The notes under the pieces: generated by a model
The model's input: the letters and a program-made list of their open reading frames with translations, nothing else
Databases searched by the model: none
Told to the model about the DNA's origin: nothing
Shown here: positions 1-6,950 of the stretch, one piece after another
Position numbering within the stretch: position 1 is the first letter of the stretch
How the letters are laid out: each line of letters starts with the position of its first letter
Program-made: the position numbers and the translations under genes
From: Burkholderiales bacterium
Lineage (GTDB): Bacteria > Pseudomonadota > Gammaproteobacteria > Burkholderiales > Burkholderiaceae_C
Assembly: GCA_011390055.1 (NCBI GenBank)
Contig: JAABTC010000093.1
Coordinates: 1-6,995, forward strand
Direction of reading: 5' to 3'
Length of the DNA: 6,995 bases

Positions 1-680
1 AGCACCGAGAAGGTCATCACCACCGCGATGATGGGTGTCAACAGCGGCAGCGTGACGTAGCGGAACTGTTGCCAGCGCGTCGCGCCGTCGATCGCCGATG
101 CTTCGTAATAGGACGGCGAGATGGTCTGCAAGCCGGCCAGCAGCGTGATCGCGACGAAGGGAATGCCGCGCCAGATGTTGGCGGCAATCACCGACAGTCG
201 AGCGTTCCACGGCTCGCCGAGGAAATCGATGTACTGGTCAATCAATCCCATCTTCACCAGCATCCAGCTGATGATCGAAAACTGGGCGTCGTAGATCCAC
301 CAGAAGGCGATCGCCGACAGGGCCGTCGGCACGATGTACGGCAGCAGGATGATGGCTCGAAAGAAGGTCTTGAAGCGGATGTTGCGGTTCAGCAGCATCG
401 CCAGCCAGAGCCCGAGGCCGAACTTGAAGACGCTGGCCACGAAGGTGTAGAAAAGGGTGTTGAAAAGCGCCAGCCGCGTGACGGCGTCGCCCCACAGGTA
501 CTGGTAATTCTCCAGGCCGACCCATTCGCCGGCACGCCCGACCTTGGCATCGGTGAAGCCGAGCCAGAAACCCAGTCCGAGCGGGTACGTCAAAAACAAC
601 AACAGCAGAATCGCCGCCGGCAGCATGAACAGCAGGCCGAGCGCGTTGCGATTGTTCTGAAGTCGTTCGAGGAAATTCAT
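1..680 (-). CDS. Sugar ABC transporter inner-membrane permease, MalF/UgpA type (3' end beyond window)
   Basis: Partial gene; 226 complete codons are present and the C-terminus lies beyond the left edge. It encodes an inner-membrane subunit of a CUT1-type importer that forms half of the substrate channel. A hydrophobic segment at about residues 14-40 is followed by a periplasmic-looking stretch with an ENYQYL motif (57-62). Further hydrophobic segments lie near 72-98, 107-130 and 162-185. The cytoplasmic EAA coupling loop, which docks on the ATPase, begins at Glu193 (EASAIDGA) and continues through Phe206 to LPLLTP (211-216). CUT1 permeases usually have about 290-310 residues, so roughly 70 are missing. 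The ATG at 680-678 gives a normal start (MNFLERLQ) just before the first hydrophobic segment, but no strong ribosome binding site precedes it. It follows the binding-protein gene after 79 bases. Family is certain; the substrate cannot be read from the sequence. Confidence 0.93.
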   Translation of the reverse strand, partial: MNFLERLQNNRNALGLLFMLPAAILLLLFLTYPLGLGFWLGFTDAKVGRAGEWVGLENYQYLWGDAVTRLALFNTLFYTFVASVFKFGLGLWLAMLLNRNIRFKTFFRAIILLPYIVPTALSAIAFWWIYDAQFSIISWMLVKMGLIDQYIDFLGEPWNARLSVIAANIWRGIPFVAITLLAGLQTISPSYYEASAIDGATRWQQFRYVTLPLLTPIIAVVMTFSV

Positions 681-707
681 TGTCGATGAAACAGCATCTG
701 CGAGGAG

Positions 708-733
708 GACACGTCGGCGCCCGCCGACGTGTC
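708..733 (-). repeat. Perfect 12-base inverted repeat (hairpin) between binding-protein and permease genes
   Basis: Arms GACACGTCGGCG (708-719) and CGCCGACGTGTC (722-733) are exact reverse complements separated by two bases. The leftward transcript would form a very stable GC-rich stem 27 bases after the binding-protein stop codon and 28 bases before the permease start. No T-run follows on the transcribed strand, so a classical intrinsic terminator is not supported. By analogy with the hairpins between malE and malF, it may protect the upstream mRNA from 3' exonucleases and keep the binding protein in excess over the permeases. That role is inference; the repeat itself is directly visible. 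Confidence 0.8.
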
Positions 734-759
734 TTGCCCAACGGGATCGGGGTTCGGTT

Positions 760-2088
760 TCAGACGCGGTAGTAGCGCTCGGCCCGCTTCTGCGCGCGTT
801 CCATCGCTTCCTTCGGCGTCTTCGAGCCGCTGATCGCCTCGGCCACCATGTTGATGACGATGAAGTCGGCCGCTGCGCCTGCCGACGCGTAGCCCAGCTT
901 GCCGGCATAACCCGCCGGGCGCAGGTTCTTGACGGCGTCGCGGTACGGGGTGCGCTTCGGATCGTCGGTCCAGACGGGAAGCTTGGCGTAGCCGTCGAGC
1001 GGCGTCGCGATGTAGGCCTGCGCACCGGTCAACCACGGGCCAAACTGCTCCTGTTCCATCATGAACTGCAGGAACGCCTTGGCGGCCTGCGGGTACTTCG
1101 TGTACTTCATGATCAACTGGTTGAAGAAGATGGTTGACTCCGTCGGCACGCCGGCAGGTCCGATGGGGTACACGGCGTGCTGGATGTCCTTGGCAATCTC
1201 CTGCAGCTTCGGATCCGGGGAGTTCTTCGCCGCTACGTAGATTGAGATGCCGTTGTTGGTGACCGAGATCTGGCCGTCGAGGAAGGCCTTGTTGTTGTTC
1301 GGGTCCAGCCAGGACAGCGTGCCTGGGACGAAGGTCGCGTAAAGCTCTTTGCCGTACTCGAGCGCCTTCATCGTCTCCGGGCTGTCGATGACGACCTTGT
1401 TGTTCTGATCGACCAGCTTGCCGCCGAAGGTCCAGACCAGCCAGTTGCACCAGAGGCCGTCCCCTGTGGCATTACCGAGTGCGAACCCGCCCGGCGTACC
1501 CTTTTCCTTCAGGGCCCTCATCATCTTCAGAAAGTTGTCGGTGTCCTTCGGGAACTCGTTGAAGCCGGCGGCCTTCACGTGGCTCTCGCGGTAGACCATC
1601 ATCGCTCCCGCGGCGCCAAGCGGGATGCCGATCCACTTCTTGCCGTCCGGCTTCAGGAAGGCCTGGCCGGCCGGGTACCAGCCGCCATATTTCTTGCCGA
1701 GGTACTCGGCGACGTCGGTCACGTCGAGCAGCTTGTCGGGATAGAGGTTTGCGTCGTCGTTGGTCGACAGGATGATGTCGGGCCCGGCGCCGGTGTTGGC
1801 GGCCACCGCGGCCTTCGGGCGCACGTCTTCCCAGCCCTCGTTGTCGACGCGCACCTCGATGCCGGTCTTGTCGGTGAATTTCTTGACGTTGACCATGTAG
1901 GCGTCGATGTCGCCCTGCACGAAGCGGCTCCAGCGCAGCACTCGCAGCTTGGCGCCCTTCTCCGGCTTCAGCGTCAACGCGGCCTGGGCGTGCACGGCAG
2001 GGGCCCAGATCGCGCCCGTGCCCAGCGCCGTGGTGGCGGCGACTCCGGCGGTGCCTTCCAGAAAGCGGCGGCGGTTGAAGTTGTCCAT
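760..2088 (-). CDS. Periplasmic sugar-binding protein of ABC importer (SBP_bac_1 type), Tat-type signal
   Basis: A 442-residue extracytoplasmic solute-binding protein that captures the substrate in the periplasm and delivers it to the permeases. The start at 2088 (MDNFNRRRFLEG) is chosen because AGGAGA lies 6 bases upstream and the signal peptide begins there; extending further upstream adds arginine-rich, non-protein-like sequence. The N-terminus has a twin-arginine motif (RRRFLE, residues 6-11), a weakly hydrophobic core and a cleavage region ending near residues 34-36 (AVHAQA). The mature protein starts with a strand typical of the fold (KLRVLRW) and has the family's length (about 400-450). 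Recognisable blocks include GPDIILS, KKWIGIPLG and, near the C-terminus, FLQFMMEQEQFGPWLTGAQ. It lies between the ATPase gene (61-base gap) and the permease gene (79-base gap). The ligand is unknown; the divergent operon suggests a four-carbon sugar acid or a precursor. Confidence 0.93.
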   Translation of the reverse strand: MDNFNRRRFLEGTAGVAATTALGTGAIWAPAVHAQAALTLKPEKGAKLRVLRWSRFVQGDIDAYMVNVKKFTDKTGIEVRVDNEGWEDVRPKAAVAANTGAGPDIILSTNDDANLYPDKLLDVTDVAEYLGKKYGGWYPAGQAFLKPDGKKWIGIPLGAAGAMMVYRESHVKAAGFNEFPKDTDNFLKMMRALKEKGTPGGFALGNATGDGLWCNWLVWTFGGKLVDQNNKVVIDSPETMKALEYGKELYATFVPGTLSWLDPNNNKAFLDGQISVTNNGISIYVAAKNSPDPKLQEIAKDIQHAVYPIGPAGVPTESTIFFNQLIMKYTKYPQAAKAFLQFMMEQEQFGPWLTGAQAYIATPLDGYAKLPVWTDDPKRTPYRDAVKNLRPAGYAGKLGYASAGAAADFIVINMVAEAISGSKTPKEAMERAQKRAERYYRV

Positions 2089-2094
2089 GCGGTA

Positions 2095-2100
2095 TCTCCT
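2095..2100 (-). promoter_or_regulatory. Ribosome binding site of the binding-protein gene
   Basis: On the minus strand AGGAGA precedes the ATG at 2088 with six bases between. It is the clearest Shine-Dalgarno sequence in the leftward unit and fixes the start of the binding protein just before its signal peptide. Its strength fits the need for more binding protein than ATPase or permease. Confidence 0.75.
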
Positions 2101-2149
2101 TGCTTGTGGAAGGTGCACTTGCCGGCACCGGGGTGTGGATCGGGTTGCT

Positions 2150-3232
<1,083 letters not shown>

Positions 3233-3383
3233 GCTGTGGGAACCTGTCGATGAAAAAGGCGGGCCAGCACACTGCGGGTCGCACGGCAACGCCGCCGCAG
3301 TATCGGCACGCCCGTGCGCATGCACCATCAGGGCAAACCGGGGGGAAGCAGGGCCCGGCAATTTGTATGATGACCCGACCACC
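3233..3383. promoter_or_regulatory. Divergent intergenic region between ABC importer and GntR/otn operon
   Basis: These 151 bases must carry promoters for both units and are the natural place for the GntR operator. No convincing -35/-10 pair is visible on either strand. The only AT-rich patch, AATTTGTATGATGAC (3360-3374), contains TATGAT (3366-3371), one base from the -10 consensus, and a TTGTAT element reminiscent of GntR-family half-sites. It lies only 13-18 bases before the regulator's start codon. Small inverted repeats occur at 3306-3317 (GCACG, two bases, CGTGC) and 3314-3325 (GTGC, four bases, GCAC). The region's role is secure from gene orientation; the individual elements are tentative. 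Confidence 0.5.
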
Positions 3384-4148
3384 ATGCTGCATCTGCCCGC
3401 GCCAGCCCCGCCGAGCCCGCCGCGACTGGTTATAGAGCGGCTGTCCGACCGGCTGGCAGCTTGCTTGGCCGAGCAGGTCGACGGCGGTGCGCTCAAACCA
3501 GGCGACCGCCTGCCGACCGAGCTGCAGCTGGCCACCGCCTACGGGGTATCACGCACCGTCGTCCGCGAAGCCGTCCACCAGCTGAAATCGCAAGGGCTGG
3601 TGCGCTCGCGCCAGGGTTCCGGCGTGTTCGCGACCGCACCCCCGGCGCACCGTGCGCTGGCGTTCGACCCGAAGGTTCCGGAGCCGATCGGCGCCGTTGT
3701 GCAGATGATCGAACTGCGCCGCGTGATCGAGGGTGAAATGGCGGCGCTGGCCGCCCAACGTGTCACGCGCGCCCAACTTGCGCAGTTGAGGCGCGCGATG
3801 GCCGCCATCGACACCGCCACCGACGCCGGGGAACTCGGCGTCGAGGAGGATCTCGCCTTCCACCGCGCCATCGGCGAAGCCACCGGCAACCCGCAGTTCG
3901 TTCGGCTGCTGTGCATCTTCGAGGCCTATCTTCGAGATGCGATGACCGTGACCAAGGGACATGAGTCCAAGCGCGCCGATTTCGTCGAAGAGGTGCGGCA
4001 CGAGCACCGCGCCATTGTTGAGGCCGTTGCGGCTGGCGACGAAGAGACCGCGCGCCGCGCTGCAACGCAGCACCACCTCAACGGCGAGAGACGCTTGGTG
4101 ACCTGCGGCGTGCTCAAGCCAGCCTGGACGGGGCGGGGGAGGCGATGA
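3384..4148 (+). CDS. GntR-family transcriptional regulator, FadR/FCD subfamily
   Basis: A 254-residue DNA-binding regulator. Residues about 15-83 form the winged helix-turn-helix, including GDRLPTELQLA (40-50), the recognition region YGVSRTVVREAV (53-64) and the wing RQGSGVF (76-82). Residues about 103-240 are an all-helical FCD effector domain. Its usual metal or acid-binding residues appear to be Asp156, His160 (EEDLAFHRAI), His208 (HEHRAI) and His231. Members of this subfamily often sense carboxylated sugars or their phosphates, which fits the operon. The ATG at 3384 gives a normal-length protein, but no good ribosome binding site precedes it; a TTG at 3363 in the same frame is an alternative. 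The stop overlaps the otnK start by 4 bases, so regulator and enzymes are co-transcribed. It probably controls both divergent units. Whether it represses or activates is not visible. Confidence 0.93.
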   Translation: MLHLPAPAPPSPPRLVIERLSDRLAACLAEQVDGGALKPGDRLPTELQLATAYGVSRTVVREAVHQLKSQGLVRSRQGSGVFATAPPAHRALAFDPKVPEPIGAVVQMIELRRVIEGEMAALAAQRVTRAQLAQLRRAMAAIDTATDAGELGVEEDLAFHRAIGEATGNPQFVRLLCIFEAYLRDAMTVTKGHESKRADFVEEVRHEHRAIVEAVAAGDEETARRAATQHHLNGERRLVTCGVLKPAWTGRGRR

Positions 4149-5422
4149 GCCGGCCGCTGCTGGGCGTCATTGCCGACGACTTCACCGGCGCCACCGACGT
4201 GGCCGGCATGCTGGTGCAGGCAGGCATGTCGACGCTGCTCACGGTGGGCGTGCCGGCGCCCGATGCAGGCACGGCCGCGCTCGACGCCGACGCGGTGGTG
4301 GTGGCGCTGAAATCGCGCACCACACCGGTCGACGAGGCCGTGGCGCAGTCGCTGGCCGCGCTCGAGCGCCTGCGCGCCGCCGGTTGCGAGCGCTTCTACT
4401 TCAAGGTCTGCTCGACCTTCGACTCCACCCCACGCGGCAACATCGGCCCGGTGGCCGAGGCATTGATGCAGGCGCTCGGCGCCGACTTCACGATCGCCTG
4501 CCCGGCCTTCCCCGAGAACGGCCGCAGCGTGTACCGCGGACACCTCTTCGTCGGCGATGTGCTGCTGTCGGACTCGGGCATGAAAGACCATCCGCTGACG
4601 CCGATGACCGACGCCAACCTGGTGCGCTGGTTGCAGGCCCAAACCAGCCTGCGCGTGGGCCTGCTGGCTCACGCTTCGGTGGCCGCCGGCGCGCCTGCCA
4701 TCGCCGAGCGCATCGCGGCCCTGCGCGCGCAAGGCGTGCGCATCGCCATCGCCGACGCCATCGACAACGCCGACCTGGGCCGCCTGGGCGCGGCCTGCGC
4801 CGACCTGCCGCTGCTGGTGGCCGGCTCGGGGCTGGCGCTCGGTCTGCCGGCAGCCTACGCAGCCCGTGGCCGGCTGCGTGCCGACGCACGCGCCGCCGCC
4901 CTGCCCGCCGTCGGGGGCCATGCCGCGGTGCTGTCGGGTTCGTGTTCGACGGCCACGCTGGCCCAGGTGCAACGCTGGATCGGTGACGGCCGGCCGGCCT
5001 TTCGCATCGATGCCTTGGCGCTCGGCCTTGGCCAGCCCGCCGCCGCCGAGGCGCTGGCCTGGGCACAGGCCCGGCTGGCCGACGGCCCGGTGCTGGTCCA
5101 TGCCACCACCGACCCCGATCACGTTCGCGCCGCCCAGCAGCAACTCGGCACCGAGCGCGCCGGCGCGCTGGTGGAGCACTGCCTGGCCGAGGTCGCCGTC
5201 GGTCTGCACCAGGCCGGCGTGCGCCGACTCGTCGTGGCCGGTGGCGAAACCTCCGGCGCGGTGGTGCAGGCCCTGGGCGTGCAGCGTTTGCGCGTCGGCC
5301 CGCCGATCGACCCGGGCGTGCCCTGGACGCAGGCGGAAGGCCGCGACCTGCTGCTCGCGCTGAAGTCGGGCAACTTCGGCGGCGTCGACTTCTTCGCCAA
5401 GGCCTTGGGGCAGGTGGCATGA
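4145..5422 (+). CDS. otnK: 3-oxo-tetronate kinase (four-carbon acid sugar kinase, former DUF1537)
   Basis: A 425-residue cytoplasmic kinase that phosphorylates 3-oxo-tetronate (3-dehydro-erythronate or -threonate) at O4 using ATP. The N-terminal acid-sugar domain carries the hallmark ADDFTGATD (10-18), KSRTTP (56-61) and KVCSTFDSTPRGNIGP (87-102). The C-terminal nucleotide-binding domain carries SGSCS (264-268), AGGETSG (365-371) and LKSGNFGG (406-413), ending in the usual DFF segment. Length matches the family (about 410-430), and no key motif is missing. The start at 4145 overlaps the regulator's stop (ATGA), with GGAGG at 4138-4142 only two bases before it, suggesting translational coupling. 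The stop overlaps the otnC start in the same way. Relatives that use D-threonate (DtnK) pair with PdxA2; here the otnC and otnI neighbours favour OtnK. The family is certain, the exact stereoisomer is inferred from context. Confidence 0.94.
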   Translation: MSRPLLGVIADDFTGATDVAGMLVQAGMSTLLTVGVPAPDAGTAALDADAVVVALKSRTTPVDEAVAQSLAALERLRAAGCERFYFKVCSTFDSTPRGNIGPVAEALMQALGADFTIACPAFPENGRSVYRGHLFVGDVLLSDSGMKDHPLTPMTDANLVRWLQAQTSLRVGLLAHASVAAGAPAIAERIAALRAQGVRIAIADAIDNADLGRLGAACADLPLLVAGSGLALGLPAAYAARGRLRADARAAALPAVGGHAAVLSGSCSTATLAQVQRWIGDGRPAFRIDALALGLGQPAAAEALAWAQARLADGPVLVHATTDPDHVRAAQQQLGTERAGALVEHCLAEVAVGLHQAGVRRLVVAGGETSGAVVQALGVQRLRVGPPIDPGVPWTQAEGRDLLLALKSGNFGGVDFFAKALGQVA

Positions 5423-6078
5423 ACGCACAGGGTCTGCGCAGCGAACTCTGCCGTGTCGGGGCATCGCTCTACGCGCGCGGCTACGTGCACGCCACCGCCG
5501 GCAACCTGAGCGCGCTCGAGGCCGATGGCGCCTGCCTGATCACGCCCACCGATGCCTGCCTGGGCACGCTCGAGGCCGACCAGCTGGCGCACGTGGGGCC
5601 CGACGGCGTGCAGCACAGCGGCGCCCGTGCCAGCAAGACCCTCGACCTGCACCGCGCGATCTACGCCGCCGACAGCGAAGCGCGCTGCGTGATCCACACC
5701 CACAGCACGCACCTGGTAGCGCTCACGCTGAAGGGCGTGTGGCAGCCGGACGATGTGTTGCCGCCGATCACGCCCTACTTCGTGATGAAGGTCGGCCATG
5801 TGCCGTGGGTGCCGTACCACCGGCCGGGTGACCCAGCCGTGCCGGCTCGGGTGGGCGCCGCGATCCGGGCGGCGCGCGAACGCGGACGGCCGATCCGCGC
5901 GGTGCTGCTCGACCGCCTGGGCCCCGTCGTCTGGCACCGCACGCCGGCTGCGGCGATGGCGGTGCTCGAGGAGCTGGAAGAAACCGCGCGCCTGTGGTTG
6001 ATGACCGACCCGCGCCCCGACCCACTCGACACGCAGCAGCTCGACGCGCTGCGCACGCACTTCGGTGCGACGTGGTGA
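5419..6078 (+). CDS. otnC: 3-oxo-tetronate 4-phosphate decarboxylase-like protein (class II aldolase fold), atypical active site
   Basis: A 219-residue class II aldolase/adducin-fold protein. The expected reaction is decarboxylation of 3-oxo-tetronate 4-phosphate to dihydroxyacetone phosphate, the last step of the pathway. Family blocks are present: TAGNLS (26-31), TPTDACLG (42-49), the metal-binding HTH (His93, His95), TPYFVMKVG (118-126), RPGD (135-138) and ELEETARL (185-192). Two essential positions differ. The SKE motif, whose Glu aligns with catalytic Glu73 of FucA, reads SKT (Thr74). The ANHG motif, which supplies the third metal-binding His (FucA His155), reads DRLG (Leu167). The reading frame, length and codon use are normal, with no sign of a frameshift. 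The gene overlaps otnK by 4 bases and precedes otnI. It could be inactive, use a different metal site, or act on a different substrate. Family assignment is firm; activity is in doubt. Confidence 0.85.
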   Translation: MNAQGLRSELCRVGASLYARGYVHATAGNLSALEADGACLITPTDACLGTLEADQLAHVGPDGVQHSGARASKTLDLHRAIYAADSEARCVIHTHSTHLVALTLKGVWQPDDVLPPITPYFVMKVGHVPWVPYHRPGDPAVPARVGAAIRAARERGRPIRAVLLDRLGPVVWHRTPAAAMAVLEELEETARLWLMTDPRPDPLDTQQLDALRTHFGATW

Positions 6079-6084
6079 TCGCCA

Positions 6085-6108
6085 CAGCAACAGCAACAGC
6101 AACAGCAA
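6085..6108 (+). repeat. Hexanucleotide tandem repeat, four CAGCAA units, between otnC and otnI
   Basis: Four perfect CAGCAA units, with a partial unit on each side, occupy about half of the 47-base gap between the otnC stop (6078) and the otnI start (6126). They end 7 bases before the otnI Shine-Dalgarno sequence. This is A-rich sequence in an otherwise GC-rich operon. Such short tandem repeats can gain or lose units by replication slippage, which here would change spacing upstream of the ribosome binding site but not any reading frame. An effect on otnI expression is inference. Confidence 0.85.
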
Positions 6109-6115
6109 CAACTTC

Positions 6116-6121
6116 GAGGAG
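6116..6121 (+). promoter_or_regulatory. Ribosome binding site of otnI
   Basis: GAGGAG lies four bases before the ATG at 6126. It decides the start of otnI: the frame is open further upstream through the CAGCAA repeat to an ATG at 5994, but that part reads over otnC and gives an Ala-Thr repeat, whereas MPRFAANLSMLYNEH is the family N-terminus. Confidence 0.8.
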
Positions 6122-6125
6122 CCCC

Positions 6126-6950
6126 ATGCCCCGTTTCGCCGCCAACCTCTCGATGCTCTACAACGAGCATGCCTTCATCGACCGATTCGCGGCGGCTGCG
6201 GCCGATGGCTTCGAGGCGGTGGAGTACCTGTTTCCCTACGCTTTCGAGGCCACGGCGCTCGCGGCCCAGCTGAAGGCCCACGGCCTGCAGCAGGTGCTGT
6301 TCAACGCACCGCCGGGCGACTGGGACAAGGGCGAACGCGGCATGGCCTGCCTGCCCGGGCGTGAAGACGAGTTCCGACAGGGCCTGGACCGCGCGCTCGA
6401 CTACGCCGGCGCCCTGGCCTGCCCGCGCGTGCACGTGATGGCCGGTCTTGCCCCCGCGGGCGCCGACCGCGCCACGCTGCGCCGCTGCTACGTCGACAAC
6501 CTGGCCTGGGCCGCAGCGCGCGCCGCACCGCGCGGCGTCGAGATCCTGATGGAGCCGATCAACACGCGCGACATCCCCGGCTTCTTCCTGAACCGCCAGG
6601 ATGAAGCGCACGCGGTGGTGGCCGAGGTGGGCGCGCCGAATTTGAAGGTGCAGATGGACCTGTACCACTGCCAGATCGTCGAGGGCGACCTGGCCAAGAA
6701 GATCGAGATGTACCTGCCGGGCGGGAACGTGTCTCACCTGCAGATCGCCGGCGTACCCGCGCGCAACGAACCCGACCTGGGCGAGATCCACCACCCGTTC
6801 CTGTTCGAGCTGATCGACCGCCTGGGCTACACCGGCTGGATCGGCTGCGAGTACCGCCCGCGCGACACGGCGCCCGGCGGCACCACGGCCGGCCTGGGCT
6901 GGTTCCAGCCGTACCGATCGACCCGCACCTCCAACACGAGAACCGCATGA
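6126..6950 (+). CDS. otnI: 2-oxo-tetronate isomerase (hydroxypyruvate isomerase-like TIM barrel)
   Basis: A 274-residue protein of the xylose-isomerase-like TIM-barrel superfamily, Hyi branch. It interconverts 2-oxo-tetronate and 3-oxo-tetronate, providing the OtnK substrate. The N-terminus PRFAANLSMLYNEH and the block VLFNAPPGDWDKGERG (57-72) are characteristic of OtnI. The metal and catalytic residues expected in this fold are present: Glu143 (LMEPIN), Asp178 and His181 (QMDLYHCQ), Gln206 (HLQIAG) and Glu242 (GCEYRP). A typical ending GLGWF (256-260) is followed by a 14-residue Ser/Thr/Arg-rich tail that looks like a non-conserved extension. It is the only enzyme gene here not overlapping its upstream neighbour, and it has its own ribosome binding site. 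Its stop overlaps the next gene's start by 4 bases. Hydroxypyruvate isomerase (hyi) is the main alternative; the neighbouring otnK and otnC argue for otnI. Confidence 0.92.
   Translation: MPRFAANLSMLYNEHAFIDRFAAAAADGFEAVEYLFPYAFEATALAAQLKAHGLQQVLFNAPPGDWDKGERGMACLPGREDEFRQGLDRALDYAGALACPRVHVMAGLAPAGADRATLRRCYVDNLAWAAARAAPRGVEILMEPINTRDIPGFFLNRQDEAHAVVAEVGAPNLKVQMDLYHCQIVEGDLAKKIEMYLPGGNVSHLQIAGVPARNEPDLGEIHHPFLFELIDRLGYTGWIGCEYRPRDTAPGGTTAGLGWFQPYRSTRTSNTRTA

Noticed and set aside
69..689. Long plus-strand open frame opposite the permease gene
   Set aside because: It is Arg/Gln/Asp-rich without recognisable motifs and lies antisense to a clear membrane permease; high G+C creates such open frames.
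2112..2129. Small inverted repeat (GGTGC, eight bases, GCACC) between the ATPase and binding-protein genes
   Set aside because: A five-base stem is expected by chance in sequence this GC-rich, and no T-run or conserved element accompanies it.
3251..3300. GC-rich stretch followed by a T-run on the minus strand, resembling an intrinsic terminator in the ATPase leader
   Set aside because: No compact inverted repeat directly precedes the T-run; pairing would need a loop of about 30 bases.
3926..5464. A 512-codon minus-strand frame over otnK
   Set aside because: It is antisense to all OtnK motifs and has the composition of a shadow frame (Gly, Ala, Arg, Gln, His), with no domain visible.
5119..6111. 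Minus-strand frame starting with a poly-leucine run that resembles a signal or membrane segment
   Set aside because: The leucine run is only the reverse reading of the CAGCAA repeat, and the rest is antisense to otnC and otnK.
5994..6125. Upstream in-frame extension of otnI through the repeat
   Set aside because: It overlaps otnC, encodes an Ala-Thr repeat, and the family N-terminus with a good ribosome binding site begins at 6126.
6904..6950. Possible frameshift at the end of otnI fusing it to denD, since the denD frame reads a protein-like segment before its ATG
   Set aside because: OtnI already contains all its conserved blocks and ends in the usual way, and the ATGA overlap matches the other junctions in the operon.
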